Source: Streptococcus cristatus (GTDB lineage: Bacteria; Bacillota; Bacilli; Lactobacillales; Streptococcaceae). From it: a DNA stretch of 64,000 nucleotides. The position numbers and the translations under genes were made by a program. Under the pieces are notes generated by a model. That model was not told where the DNA came from. It did not search any database and was given only the letters and a program-made list of their open reading frames with translations. The stretch's first letter is position 1, and every line of letters starts with the position of its first letter. Of the stretch, positions 55,257 through 64,000 are shown piece by piece. The DNA lies in assembly GCF_008369405.1 (NCBI RefSeq), contig NZ_VSJJ01000001.1, positions 246,523 to 310,522 on the forward strand, in the 5' to 3' direction.

Positions 55257-57015
55257 GAGTCAGCCCTCCTTCCATCTCACCACTATCTCTGGTAGCAATA
55301 TGGGCTCGCCACATGGAAGCATAAAGCGGACTGGCTGCCAGCAACTCTTCATGCCGACCCCTAGCTTCGATTCGACCATCATTGACCAGGACTATCTGGT
55401 CTGCACTCATAATCGTAGACAGCCTGTGAGCAATGACAATCAAGGTTCGTCCCTCAATCAGACGAGCTAGACTGGACTGAATCCGTGCTTCATTTTCCGG
55501 ATCTGTATAAGCAGTCGCTTCATCCAAAATAAGAATCGGCGCATCCTTAAGCATTGCACGGGCGATGGCAATCCGCTGACGCTCCCCACCAGATAGATGA
55601 CCGCCGCCAGAGCCTACCTGCGTCTCAAAGCCGTTTTCTAAGTTCATGATAAAGTCATAACAGCCGCAGCGACGGGCAATTTCGATGACCTCTTCATCAG
55701 AAGCTGCTGGATTTCCCAATCGGATATTTTCCATAATAGTCTCATCAAAGAGATAGTTATCCTGGGTCACGTAAGCAATCTGCCGACTGTAATAGTCTAG
55801 CGGAAGCTGGCGAATGTCCAAGCCACCGTAGGTAATCTGACCAGAAGTGACATCCCAGAAAGAAGCTAGAAGCTTGGCAATTGTAGACTTACCTGAGCCT
55901 GATGGCCCAACTAAAGCATTGATGCTGCCAGCCTTAATATCTAGCGAAATACCATGTAGTACTTCCTCTTCATCTGTATAGCCAAAGCTGACATCCGTCA
56001 TGACCAGATCCCTTCCTTTTGGAAGTTCTCTCAGCTCCTGAGGCCTTTTCAAATCCGGCTTTTCCAAAATATCAATGACTTGACCAAAAATAGTCCCGAT
56101 TTTCCGTAAATCGTCCATGTAACTAGCCACTAAAATCAGAGGAGTCAGAAGACTGAGCGACAGAATAATCATTAGAATGAAATTGCTAGCAGTCAAACTA
56201 CCTTGCAGATAGAAATAACAGCCAGCCGGCAGCAGAAAGAGCAAGCCTGATGGCAGAAAAGCAGTCACAATGCCCATCTCCAGATTGAACTTGCGCATCC
56301 ATTCAATAAAGCAGTCTGCTCCTTCTCTAGCAGCCGTCACAAACTTATCGTAAGAAAATTTTTCCTTGCCAAAAACCTTGATAACCTCAATCCCATTGAT
56401 GTATTCCACGGCTGTATCATTGAGTTTTTTGGTCTTGACCAGAGTATTTTGATAGTCTGCTTCGCTATTGACAGCCATCCGCATATAGGCCAGCACCACG
56501 ATGGGAATAGTCAGGAGAGACAGCAAGGTCAGCCGCCAATCAATGACTAGCATGGCAATGAGAACAATAATCGGACCAAAAATCCCAGCGGTAAACTCTG
56601 GAATCAGGTGAGCCAAAGTCGTTTCGGTCGCATCCACCCGCTCAACGATAATGTTTTTATAACTGCCAGATGACTGACTAAGCACTGTACCTAGAGGCAG
56701 TCTAGCCAACTTGTCTGTCAGACGGTGCCGCATTTCCGCTAGAATCTTAAAAGTAGCCGTATGTGACAGCATGGTGGAAATACCGTGAAATCCCCAGTAG
56801 CCAATCCAGGCCAGACCTGCCCAAGCTGACTGCCGCAAGTAGAAATCCCAGTTTTTATTGCCATCCAAGAGCTGATTAATCATTCCACCAATAAAGAAAT
56901 AAGGCAGAAATCCTAAAAGCACAGAGACAAAAGCAAAGATCAGACTGAGCACAAAATACATCTTATGAAGGGAAACAAAGTCCCAGATCCAAGCAAGAAC
57001 AGATTTTTTCTTCAT
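55249..57015 (-). CDS. ABC exporter-type subunit, YbtP/IrtA-like
   Basis: 588-residue partner. Walker [10 protein letters not shown], signature LSGGERQRIAIAR, Walker B ILILDEATAYTDPENE and H-loop AHRLST are all canonical, so both ATP sites of the pair are intact, unlike the pair at 44517-48001. It lies 18 nt after tetR and is co-transcribed with it. Substrate unknown. Confidence 0.85.
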   Translation of the reverse strand: MKKKSVLAWIWDFVSLHKMYFVLSLIFAFVSVLLGFLPYFFIGGMINQLLDGNKNWDFYLRQSAWAGLAWIGYWGFHGISTMLSHTATFKILAEMRHRLTDKLARLPLGTVLSQSSGSYKNIIVERVDATETTLAHLIPEFTAGIFGPIIVLIAMLVIDWRLTLLSLLTIPIVVLAYMRMAVNSEADYQNTLVKTKKLNDTAVEYINGIEVIKVFGKEKFSYDKFVTAAREGADCFIEWMRKFNLEMGIVTAFLPSGLLFLLPAGCYFYLQGSLTASNFILMIILSLSLLTPLILVASYMDDLRKIGTIFGQVIDILEKPDLKRPQELRELPKGRDLVMTDVSFGYTDEEEVLHGISLDIKAGSINALVGPSGSGKSTIAKLLASFWDVTSGQITYGGLDIRQLPLDYYSRQIAYVTQDNYLFDETIMENIRLGNPAASDEEVIEIARRCGCYDFIMNLENGFETQVGSGGGHLSGGERQRIAIARAMLKDAPILILDEATAYTDPENEARIQSSLARLIEGRTLIVIAHRLSTIMSADQIVLVNDGRIEARGRHEELLAASPLYASMWRAHIATRDSGEMEGGLTHA

Positions 57016-57033
57016 AGAATTTCCTTCTTTCTA

Positions 57034-57645
57034 TCAAAAACCGAGCAAACCTCCCCAGTCAAACAAGTCCATGATGGAATGGCAAAATTCCAGCGCCTGC
57101 TCTTGGGGCCAGTCTTGAGCCAAGGGCTCAAATACAGCAGTGTAATAAGCTGTCATGCACGATCGCAGAAACTCGTGTTTGACCAAATGATTGATCTTCC
57201 CCTCTTTGTAAGCCAGCTCCAAATAGCGATAAGTCTCGTCTGCAGCCAAATGAGGCAGACACATCCTGAAGTCCGCTTGCGAAGAACCCTGAGATTTAAA
57301 GAGCAAGAGCTGCATAATATCCTTATGCTCATAGAGAATCCGCATCAGGGACTGGAGATCTTCCAAGTGATGTGCCCACATGTCAGACAGGTGCCCCTCT
57401 TCTAGGAAATCATAGTCACGTCGCTTCTGCTCTTGTCCATACTGGTCTAAGGCTGTCAGAGTAGGCTCAAGCAGAGCAGTAAAGAGACTGTCCTTACTCT
57501 CATAGCGCTTATAAAGTGCCCCAGTCGTCAAGCCAGCAGCGCGACAAATTCTCCGCAGTGAAGCATTCTGATAGCCATAAGCCAAGAACTCCCTCCTCGC
57601 GCTTTCCAGGATTTTTTCGTTTAACTCATCTGTTTCTTTTTTCAT
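57034..57645 (-). CDS. TetR-family transcriptional regulator
   Basis: 203-residue repressor. The N-terminal helix-turn-helix (ARREFLAYGYQNASLRRICR, AAGLTTGALYKRYESKDSLF; about 13-52) is followed by a helical ligand-binding domain (about 60-203). It is the first gene of an operon with two ABC genes and sits directly downstream of a perfect 7+3+7 palindrome, so it most likely represses its own operon. There is no ordinary ribosome site next to the ATG (see findings). Confidence 0.9.
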   Translation of the reverse strand: MKKETDELNEKILESARREFLAYGYQNASLRRICRAAGLTTGALYKRYESKDSLFTALLEPTLTALDQYGQEQKRRDYDFLEEGHLSDMWAHHLEDLQSLMRILYEHKDIMQLLLFKSQGSSQADFRMCLPHLAADETYRYLELAYKEGKINHLVKHEFLRSCMTAYYTAVFEPLAQDWPQEQALEFCHSIMDLFDWGGLLGF

Positions 57646-57655
57646 GATTTTAATT

Positions 57656-57672
57656 CGATAACACCGTTATCG
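57656..57672. promoter_or_regulatory. TetR-type operator palindrome
   Basis: CGATAAC-ACC-GTTATCG, perfect arms of 7 bp, from about +7 to +23 of the predicted tetR transcript. It would block the promoter or elongation when bound. Confidence 0.75.
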
Positions 57673-57685
57673 CCCTTCTTCTTTT

Positions 57686-57714
57686 ATTATAAATTCTGAC
57701 AATTTAACTGTCAA
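57686..57714 (-). promoter_or_regulatory. Consensus promoter of the tetR-ABC operon
   Basis: On the minus strand TTGACA (57709-57714), 17-nt spacer, TATAAT (57686-57691): both hexamers match the consensus exactly. The spacer region holds a second, shorter palindrome (TGACA ... TGTCA). A promoter this strong would be expected to be held off by a repressor. Confidence 0.85.
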
Positions 57715-57971
57715 GGAAAAACAAAAGAAAAATGGGCTGATCTGTTGATTTTAAAGTCCACTTCTTCTTAGAGCAAAATCTCCATTATGTCATCCACAGT
57801 TTTACTTTCACTCGACCTAGCAAGGATAACCTTTTTGAAAAACAAAAAGACAATCGTACTGGCTTTAAACAAGCCATCTACGAGTGTCTCTCAGTACCAC
57901 TTTATATGATTATAGATAATAACACTTGACAATTCTATTTTTTCTTCAAAAGAATAAAAATGTCAATTACC
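57715..57971. other. Intergenic region between tetR and proC with a short unassigned open frame
   Basis: On the minus strand, between two stops (about 57770-57900), a frame without a start codon reads ETLVDGLFKASTIVFLFFKK and continues ...ILARSSESKTVDDIMEILL. It looks like the end of a former coding sequence, but I do not recognise the family. Nothing else is visible here; there is no clear terminator after proC. Confidence 0.25.
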
Positions 57972-58775
57972 CTACTTACCAAGTTCCTGCGTCCTCTTGT
58001 AGGCAGCTTGAACGGCATCCATGACTGTTCCTCGAAAGGCATTTTCTTCCAGACTAGCTACCCCGGCGATGGTCGAACCGGCCGGACTGCAGACCTGATC
58101 TTTGAGCTGGGCGGGATGTTGGCCACTGATCTGACTCAGCTTAGCAGCGCCTAAAAGTGTCTGATTAGCTAGCTGTAGCGATATATCGCGACTGAGTCCT
58201 GCTCGGACACCTGCATCCGCTAAAGCCTCTATAAAAAGATAGACGAAAGCTGGTCCACAGCCAGCAAGAGCTGTCGCCGCATCCAACTGCTTTTCATCAA
58301 GTTTGACCAAAATCCCAGCAGAAGAAAGAAGTTCACGGAACAAGTCTTCGTCCTCTTGATGTGCTTGCTGGGATAAGGCATAGCTAATAACACCCTCACC
58401 TACGGCTACGGGTGTATTAGGCATCATCCGAATCCAACGATGGTGGCTAGGTATCAATTTCTGTAATATTTCCAAGGTCAGACCAGCAGCCATCGAAACC
58501 AGCAAAAGAGACTCCCGTTTTTCTAGAACTTCCTGATAGTCAGCCAGCAAGTCAGCAAACTGAGCTGGTTTGATACCCAGAAAAATCACCTCTGCCTGGG
58601 CAAAAACTTCTGCATTACTGACCGGCTGGCCACCAACTTCTGCAGCGATCTTTTCAGCCTTGTCACGACTACGATTGGCTAATAATAATTCGCTTCTAAA
58701 CCTTTTATCTTGGGCAACTAGGCGAGCCAAACTGCCGCCCATATTTCCCAGACCGATAAATCCAATTTTCATCAT
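57972..58775 (-). CDS. proC: Pyrroline-5-carboxylate reductase ProC
   Basis: 267-residue enzyme, last step of proline synthesis. N-terminal NAD(P)-binding GFIGLGNMGGSLA (about 4-16) and the family signature at the C-terminus, GSTIAGVASLEENAFRG (about 232-248). The ATG overlaps the proA stop by one base (TAATG), and a second ATG follows directly. It ends the proB-proA-proC operon. Confidence 0.95.
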   Translation of the reverse strand: MMKIGFIGLGNMGGSLARLVAQDKRFRSELLLANRSRDKAEKIAAEVGGQPVSNAEVFAQAEVIFLGIKPAQFADLLADYQEVLEKRESLLLVSMAAGLTLEILQKLIPSHHRWIRMMPNTPVAVGEGVISYALSQQAHQEDEDLFRELLSSAGILVKLDEKQLDAATALAGCGPAFVYLFIEALADAGVRAGLSRDISLQLANQTLLGAAKLSQISGQHPAQLKDQVCSPAGSTIAGVASLEENAFRGTVMDAVQAAYKRTQELGK

Positions 58776-60037
58776 TATTTCCTCACTTGACCAGTCCCTT
58801 GGATGACGTATTTATAGCTAGTCAGCTCTTTCAGCCCCATGGGACCTCTAGCATGTAGTTTTTGAGTAGAAATCCCCATTTCGCAGCCAAGACCAAATTG
58901 ACCACCGTCTGTAAAGCGAGTTGAGACATTGATATAAACTGCTGCGCTATCCACCTGCTCCGTGAAATAAGCTGCCGCTACATCGTTCTCCGTCACAATA
59001 GCATCCGAGTGATGGGTGCTGTGAGCCTCAATATGCTCCACCGCTTCTTCCAGCGAGGAAACCAGCTTGACCGCTAAGATATAGTCCAAGAATTCTGTAT
59101 CAAAATCTTCTGGTTTAGCTTGCGAGCCCGAGATATACTGAGCCGCTTTCTCATCCAAACGCAATTCAACAGGGTTTTCTTGCATTGCATCACGGTCTGT
59201 CACCAGCATCTTCTGCAAACGTGGCAAAAAATCTGCTGCAATTTCTTCATGAACCAGTAATACTTCCATGGCATTGCAGACAGAAGGGCGACTGGTCTTG
59301 GCATTCTCAATAATCGCCAAAGCCTTGCCTTGATCAGCATCCTTATCTACATAGACATGGACAATTCCGGTACCTGTCTCAATAACCGGCACAGTCGCAT
59401 TTTCCACGACCGCCTGAATCAGTCCCGCACCACCACGAGGAATGAGCAAATCCAGATGGCCTTTGGCCTTCATCATAGCCTGGGCGGAAGCCCGACTGGT
59501 ATCAGAAACCAACTGGATACAATTCGGCGAAATCTTGGTCTGAGCCAAGCCATTTTTCAGAGCTGTGACAATAGCTAGCGCTGTCTGATAGGCATCCTTA
59601 CCGCTTCTCAGAACGACTGCACTACCACTCTTTAGCGCTAGAGCCGCAGCATCAGAGGTGACGTTAGGTCGACTTTCGTAGATAATCCCAATCACGCCCA
59701 TGGCCACTCGCTTTTTGCTGATGACAAGGCCGTTCTCAAGCTCGGTTCTTTCTAAGACTTGCCCTACAGGATCCTCCAAGTCAATCAGCTGACGAATGCC
59801 CTCTGCCATGGCAGCAATCCGATCTTCATCCAGATAAAGACGATCCAGCATGACATCCGAAATCTTACCTTTTGCCGCTGCCATATCCAGTTCATTAGCT
59901 GCCAAAATGTCCGTACGAGAAAGCCAGAGCTGCTTTGCCATTTCTTCCAAAGCATGGTTTTTCTCAGCGGTTGTAGCTGTGTTGATTGATTTTTTTGACT
60001 TTTTAACAATTTCAAATAATTCTTGTGTTGAGGTCAT
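58775..60037 (-). CDS. proA: Gamma-glutamyl phosphate reductase ProA
   Basis: 420-residue aldehyde dehydrogenase-fold enzyme reducing glutamyl phosphate to glutamate semialdehyde. Motifs include [16 protein letters not shown] (about 205-220), the catalytic Cys in [16 protein letters not shown] (about 255-270) and [22 protein letters not shown] (in part, about 385-405). The ATG at 60037 has AAAGGAGG 5 nt upstream; an upstream ATG would add 32 residues between proB and proA. Middle gene of the proline operon. Confidence 0.95.
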   Translation of the reverse strand: MTSTQELFEIVKKSKKSINTATTAEKNHALEEMAKQLWLSRTDILAANELDMAAAKGKISDVMLDRLYLDEDRIAAMAEGIRQLIDLEDPVGQVLERTELENGLVISKKRVAMGVIGIIYESRPNVTSDAAALALKSGSAVVLRSGKDAYQTALAIVTALKNGLAQTKISPNCIQLVSDTSRASAQAMMKAKGHLDLLIPRGGAGLIQAVVENATVPVIETGTGIVHVYVDKDADQGKALAIIENAKTSRPSVCNAMEVLLVHEEIAADFLPRLQKMLVTDRDAMQENPVELRLDEKAAQYISGSQAKPEDFDTEFLDYILAVKLVSSLEEAVEHIEAHSTHHSDAIVTENDVAAAYFTEQVDSAAVYINVSTRFTDGGQFGLGCEMGISTQKLHARGPMGLKELTSYKYVIQGTGQVRK

Positions 60038-60133
60038 AGCGCCTCCTTTCGTAAGATACAATAATTTCTTTTTACAATTGATAGAGATCTTGGAGAGTTC
60101 GGGTAAAGGAAATAAGTAAGTTCCTATTTCCAC

Positions 60134-61243
60134 TTAAAATTCAGAAAAGAGCAATTGAAGCTCTGGAGTAATAGAAATCCAATCGTCACGATGAATCACG
60201 ACTCCTTTTGGCTTGCTAGACCGCAACATGTCCTTGAGGGCAGATTTACCAAAGCGCACGCGCCCCTTTCCTAAAATCGCACCAGTCTCTTCCTCGTACA
60301 CTGTCACCGTATCCTGATAGGAAAAATGACCCTCTAAGCTAACAATTCCTGATGCCAGAAGGCTTTTACCATCGTAACGGAGTGCCTGTGCCGCTCCCTG
60401 ATCTACATAGATGGCGCCTTGACTCTTAGCATAAAAGGCCAGCCACTGTTTTTGCGTCTTCAAGCCCTTATCCTGTGCCGAGAAAAAGCTTCCATCTCGA
60501 GTCTGGCTCGCTGCCTCCAATAAAGCATTGCTTTTAAGTGATGAGCAGATATAGACTGGTACACCGGACATGGTCGCCAAAGTTGCTGCTTTGATCTTGG
60601 TCAGCATGCCACCAGTGCCATTGCTGGAGCCTGCCCCGCCTGCCATGTCAATCAAATCGCTAGTGATCGCCTCAATTCTTTCAAGACGTTTGGCAGTTGG
60701 ATCTGAAGCTGGGTTGGCCGTGTACAGCCCATCAACATCTGTCAAAAGTACCAAAAGATCCGCCTGAACCATGGCTGCCACCTGAGCACTAAGCGTGTCA
60801 TTATCACCCACTTTTAGCTCCTCGATAGAAACAGTATCATTTTCATTGATAATAGGAATGGCTCCACGATTGAGGAGGACTGACAGAGCTTGGTGGGCAT
60901 TTTTGTAACGCCGTTTATCCGCAAAATCATCCTGCGTCAGCAAGATCTGGGCAGATACAATCTTCTTCAAGAGCAGATTAGTGGTGTACTCCTCTAGAAG
61001 AAGACCTTGACCAACAGCAGCCGAAGCCTGTTTGTCGGCTACCTTAGTAGGGCGTTTTTTAAAGCCCAGAGACGAAAAACCAGCCGCAATAGCTCCAGAC
61101 GATACCAAAATCAACTCATGTCCTGCTTCATGCAAGACCGATAATTGATGGGTAATTTCCCGCACCTTTGCCCGCGACAGACTGCCATCAGGATTTGTCA
61201 ATGAGCTCGTTCCAACTTTAAATACAATACGCTTTGCTTTCAT
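60134..61243 (-). CDS. proB: Glutamate 5-kinase ProB
   Basis: 369-residue kinase, first and feedback-controlled step of proline synthesis. Kinase domain (1-255): [43 protein letters not shown] and [12 protein letters not shown]. The C-terminal PUA domain (about 275-360) is present. It is first gene of proBAC, preceded by TGGTATAAT (extended -10, minus strand, about 61273-61281). Confidence 0.96.
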   Translation of the reverse strand: MKAKRIVFKVGTSSLTNPDGSLSRAKVREITHQLSVLHEAGHELILVSSGAIAAGFSSLGFKKRPTKVADKQASAAVGQGLLLEEYTTNLLLKKIVSAQILLTQDDFADKRRYKNAHQALSVLLNRGAIPIINENDTVSIEELKVGDNDTLSAQVAAMVQADLLVLLTDVDGLYTANPASDPTAKRLERIEAITSDLIDMAGGAGSSNGTGGMLTKIKAATLATMSGVPVYICSSLKSNALLEAASQTRDGSFFSAQDKGLKTQKQWLAFYAKSQGAIYVDQGAAQALRYDGKSLLASGIVSLEGHFSYQDTVTVYEEETGAILGKGRVRFGKSALKDMLRSSKPKGVVIHRDDWISITPELQLLFSEF

Positions 61244-61379
61244 AGATTCTCTTTTCCTTACTAGATTTTCTTATTATACCATAAGGAGAGGAAAATTTAA
61301 AAACAAGCTTTTCCCATTTCTGCTCTCCTAGCGATAGTAAATATGCTATAATATTCACAAATACTATTGGAGAAAAACT

Positions 61380-62195
61380 ATGATTAAACTAATTGCCCTT
61401 GATATGGACGGAACCTTGCTGACTGAGGAAAAAAAGATTCCTCAAGCTCATATTGATGCTATTCACCAAGCTATCAAAGCTGGAGTCAAGCTGGTTCTCT
61501 GTACAGGTAGACCGCTCGTGGGTGTCAAGCCTTACTTTCAGGAGCTGGGCTTGGAGAATGAAAATGAATATGTCATCGTAGACAATGGCTGCGCTATCCA
61601 TCAGACTAGCGATTGGCAGATTGTTGATTGGCAAGAATTAAAGCCCGATGACATTCGCTACCTCTACAGTTTGGCCGAGCAGAGCCAAGTACAGTTGACC
61701 TTGTTTGATGAAGAGCATTACTTCGTCGTAGGAGAGAAAGCCAGCAAAATTGTGACAGATGATGCAGCTCTCGTCTTTACGACTCCTACTGAAATCAGCC
61801 TTGAGGAAGCTTGCAGCGGCCAGCATCGAATGTTTCAAGCTATGTTTCTAGGAAATCCAGAGCAGGTAGATGATTTTGAAACCAAGTTTTCTCAGAAGCT
61901 CTGCCAGCGATTCAGTGGTGTCCGTTCCCAGCCTGTCATCTACGAGGCGATGCCAAAAGGTGTTACCAAAGCCTTTGCCTTAGAGCGTCTGGCGCAAGGT
62001 CTAGAAATCAAACCCGAGGAAATCATGGCACTGGGCGATGCGAATAACGATATTGAAATGCTTCAATTTGCTGGCCTAGGTGTTGCCATGGGGAATGCTA
62101 GCCAACATGTCAAACACTTGGCCGACTATGTAACAGATAGCAATGAAGAAAATGGCGTTGCTACAGCTATTGCTAGGTTTATCTTAGGACACTAA
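61380..62195 (+). CDS. Cof-type HAD-IIB sugar phosphatase (YidA-like)
   Basis: 271-residue haloacid dehalogenase-family phosphatase. Motif I LDMDGTLL (about 7-14; nucleophile Asp), motif II CTGRP, motif III Lys in PKGVTKAFALE (about 193-203) and motif IV LGDANNDIEML (about 219-229), with a type-IIB cap inserted between. It dephosphorylates sugar or related phosphates; the true substrate is not clear. TGCTATAAT (extended -10) and TGGAGAA precede it. Confidence 0.92.
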   Translation: MIKLIALDMDGTLLTEEKKIPQAHIDAIHQAIKAGVKLVLCTGRPLVGVKPYFQELGLENENEYVIVDNGCAIHQTSDWQIVDWQELKPDDIRYLYSLAEQSQVQLTLFDEEHYFVVGEKASKIVTDDAALVFTTPTEISLEEACSGQHRMFQAMFLGNPEQVDDFETKFSQKLCQRFSGVRSQPVIYEAMPKGVTKAFALERLAQGLEIKPEEIMALGDANNDIEMLQFAGLGVAMGNASQHVKHLADYVTDSNEENGVATAIARFILGH

Positions 62196-62224
62196 TCCTG
62201 TACATCATCCCATTTCCGTGAATT

Positions 62225-62263
62225 AAAAAGACAGTTGTAGGAGAGAGCAACTGTCTTTTTTTG
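62225..62263. terminator. Bidirectional terminator between the HAD gene and the alcohol dehydrogenase gene
   Basis: AAAAAGACAGTTG / CAACTGTCTTTTTTT with a 10-nt loop; A and T runs on the two sides. Confidence 0.88.
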
Positions 62264-62308
62264 ATATAAATCAACTAAGTTTAGAGGGGAGAGCCTTTTT
62301 CCTTTGAC

Positions 62309-63460
62309 TTAAAACAATTCTTTGTATAAAGCTATGGTCTCTTCCAAAGTCGGCATGAAAGGATTTCCAGGTGCGCAAGCATCAATCAAGGCATTCTTAG
62401 AAAGGTATTCAAAGTCAAAGTCCTTTTCTTCAATACCAAGCTCCGTCAATTTCTTAGGAATGCCGACCGTTTCGGACAAGGTTTCGATTTCCGAAATGGC
62501 ATATGCCGCACATTCGTCATCAGTCTTGCCTTCGGTATGCAAGCCTAAAGCTTTAGCTACATTTCTAAAAGCTGCTGGCACACGTTTGGCATTTTCACGC
62601 TCAACTACTGGCAGAAGCATAGCACAGCAAACGCCATGAGGCAAATGATAGACCGCACCAAGCTGGTGAGCCATCGAATGTACGTAGCCCAGACCTGCAT
62701 TGTTAAAGGCCATGCCGCCAAGGAAAATAGCATTGACCATAGCTTCACGCGCTTCTATATCATGACCATTAGCAACTGCTCTCGGCAAGTATTCTTTAAT
62801 CAATTCAATGGCACCGATAGACAGTTTCTTGGTCACGCCATAAGCGCCAGGAGTTACCAAAGCCTCAACAGCATGGGTCAAAGCATCCATCCCAGTCGCT
62901 GCTGTTAAATTATCTGGTTTGGAAATCATGAGCTCTGGGTCATTGACAGAAATGAGAGCCAGACTGTTTTTATCAACCATCACCATCTTAACCTTGCGTT
63001 CTTCGTCCGTGATGACATAGTTGATGGTAATTTCAGCAGAAGTCCCTGCCGTGGTGTTGATGGCTACAACTGGCAGTCCCTTTTCTTTAGACTTGTGGAG
63101 CCCCTCATAATCCTGAGGATTGCCCCCATTTGTCGCCATAATGGAAATACAACTAGCAGCATCTTGAGGAGAGCCTCCGCCGACACTGATGATAAAATCA
63201 CAGCCATTTTCTTGAAGAGTAGCTAAGCCATCGTAGACATTCTTACAAGAAGGATTTGGGTCTACATCTTCAAAAACCACATATTCAATGCCTTCTGCTT
63301 CTAGCGGGTTGATGGCTTTTGGTAAAATATAACTGGATGCAATGTAGTGGTCTGTGACGATTAGAGCTTTCTTGAAGCCCAGCTCTTTGACATGACCGCC
63401 AAATTCATTGATGACACCCTTACCAATCAAATTGACTGATGGAACGTAGAAAACTGACAT
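62309..63460 (-). CDS. Iron-containing alcohol dehydrogenase (type III)
   Basis: 383-residue dehydrogenase. The NAD-binding GGGSPQDAASCI is at about 93-104, and the iron ligands (Asp, three His) lie in TGMDALTHAVEAL and GYVHSMAHQLGAVYHLPHGV (about 258-277). It is in the 1,3-propanediol/butanol/lactaldehyde dehydrogenase group; the physiological substrate cannot be fixed from sequence. It is monocistronic with its own promoter. Confidence 0.88.
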   Translation of the reverse strand: MSVFYVPSVNLIGKGVINEFGGHVKELGFKKALIVTDHYIASSYILPKAINPLEAEGIEYVVFEDVDPNPSCKNVYDGLATLQENGCDFIISVGGGSPQDAASCISIMATNGGNPQDYEGLHKSKEKGLPVVAINTTAGTSAEITINYVITDEERKVKMVMVDKNSLALISVNDPELMISKPDNLTAATGMDALTHAVEALVTPGAYGVTKKLSIGAIELIKEYLPRAVANGHDIEAREAMVNAIFLGGMAFNNAGLGYVHSMAHQLGAVYHLPHGVCCAMLLPVVERENAKRVPAAFRNVAKALGLHTEGKTDDECAAYAISEIETLSETVGIPKKLTELGIEEKDFDFEYLSKNALIDACAPGNPFMPTLEETIALYKELF

Positions 63461-63511
63461 AATGATTTCCTCCTTAATTGAGCATAAAGCTCTATTACAT
63501 ATGTTAATATA

Positions 63512-63540
63512 ATTTTACTACTTTCTCTTTTACTTTTCAA
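63512..63540 (-). promoter_or_regulatory. Promoter of the iron alcohol dehydrogenase gene
   Basis: On the minus strand TTGAAA (63535-63540), 17-nt spacer, TAAAAT (63512-63517), then an AAGGAGG ribosome site. Confidence 0.65.
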
Positions 63541-63561
63541 AGAATTATACAAGTCAAAATA

Positions 63562-63597
63562 CAAAAAAGAAACCTGAATAAATTCAGGTTTCTTTGG
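63562..63597 (-). terminator. potD terminator
   Basis: On the minus strand AAAGAAACCTGAAT-TT-ATTCAGGTTTCTTT, a 14 bp perfect stem followed by TTT, right after the potD stop. Confidence 0.9.
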
Positions 63598-64000
63598 CTA
63601 TTTGCGATACATTTTGACTTGAAGATAGAGGTCATTGTATGTTCCGAGCCATTTTGGCCCTAATTGCTGATAGACTTCCAGATGCTTCATGGTCTCTTCT
63701 GTTGGATAAAAGGCCTCATCTTCCTGTACTTCTTCTGGCAGCATGGCCTTGGCAGGAAGGTTTGGCGTTGAATAGCCAACATAGAGCGCATTCTTATAAG
63801 CATTTTCCGGTCTCAGCATGAAATTAATAAACTGATAGGCGGCTTTTTTATTTTTGACCGTCTTTGGAATAACGATATTGTCAAACCAAAGGTTGCTGGC
63901 TTCTGTTGGCACGATATAGCGCAAGTCTTCATTGGCCTCCAGCATTTGACGAGCCTCACCAGAGAAGGTCACGCCGATAGCCGCGTTATTCTGAATCATG
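63598..64000 (-). CDS. potD: Spermidine/putrescine-binding protein PotD (3' part)
   Basis: C-terminal 133 residues of a type-2 periplasmic-binding polyamine receptor; the 5' end lies beyond the right edge. The visible part has GVTFSGEARQMLEANEDLRY, VPTEASNLWFDNIVIPK (polyamine-pocket Trp and Asp) and FINFMLRPENAYKNALYVGY. It would be the lipoprotein that delivers polyamines to PotABC, and as the last gene of potABCD it is followed by a terminator. Confidence 0.9.
   Translation of the reverse strand, partial: MIQNNAAIGVTFSGEARQMLEANEDLRYIVPTEASNLWFDNIVIPKTVKNKKAAYQFINFMLRPENAYKNALYVGYSTPNLPAKAMLPEEVQEDEAFYPTEETMKHLEVYQQLGPKWLGTYNDLYLQVKMYRK

Overview
This 64 kb window is a stretch of low-GC Firmicute chromosome. 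The genes point to Streptococcus, most likely the sanguinis/gordonii/mitis group: CiaRH, PepN, paired PstB ATPases, a PyrR-attenuated pyr cluster, NiaX/NiaR, type-2 GalT and an Spx regulator. Species was not tested. I see no rRNA, tRNA, prophage, CRISPR array or intact insertion sequence. Nearly all of it is core or near-core chromosome, dominated by minus-strand operons.

Layout. 1-6.2 kb: partial glyoxalase, ciaH-ciaR, a low-complexity membrane protein that may be a CiaX analogue, and pepN. 6.2-11.1 kb: the phosphate operon pstS-pstC-pstA-pstB1-pstB2-phoU. 11.2-15 kb: spx-UPF0223-IMPase-rsmF, and ribF. 15.1-20.3 kb: galK-galT-galE divergent from galR. 20.3-25.5 kb: birA, a DUF59 gene, dnaG-rpoD, mscL, rpsU. 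25.7-29.4 kb: an unusual module with a BlaI/BlaR1-type regulator pair and a VTC-domain/DUF4956 operon whose promoter carries BlaI-like palindromes. 29.4-35.6 kb: DUF1304, two flavoprotein reductases, whiA-yvcK-rapZ, ridA. 35.6-42.9 kb: nucleoside hydrolase plus ECF S-component, pyrR-pyrP-pyrB with attenuator, niaX-niaR. 43-57.6 kb: MocR-like regulator, two different ABC exporter pairs, cutC, pepT, truB, a DUF2130 protein and TetR. 58-64 kb: proB-proA-proC, a HAD phosphatase, an iron alcohol dehydrogenase and the 3' end of potD.

Points of most interest. (1) Three copies of a roughly 180 bp repeat made of three hairpins with terminal inverted repeats (3203-3386, 17676-17852, 44313-44495). It looks like a MITE; one copy supplies the last codons and stop of a regulator gene and another sits antisense inside the gal operon. 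(2) A promoter upstream of the CiaX-like gene carries three CiaR-type half-sites in 11 bp register, suggesting that the CiaX-like gene and ciaRH form an autoregulated unit. (3) A BlaR1-type membrane peptidase lacks a penicillin-binding sensor and instead has a PepSY-like segment and an Asp-rich tail. With BlaI it appears to control a VTC/DUF4956 pair. The VTC gene is broken by a single missing base although every conserved motif on both sides is intact. (4) PstB2 lacks the H-loop histidine, and one ABC exporter subunit has a degenerate ATP site. (5) A MocR-like regulator lacks the PLP lysine. (6) A relic IS1182-like transposase lies between pepT and truB. Functions are assigned by reading motifs only; no database search was possible.
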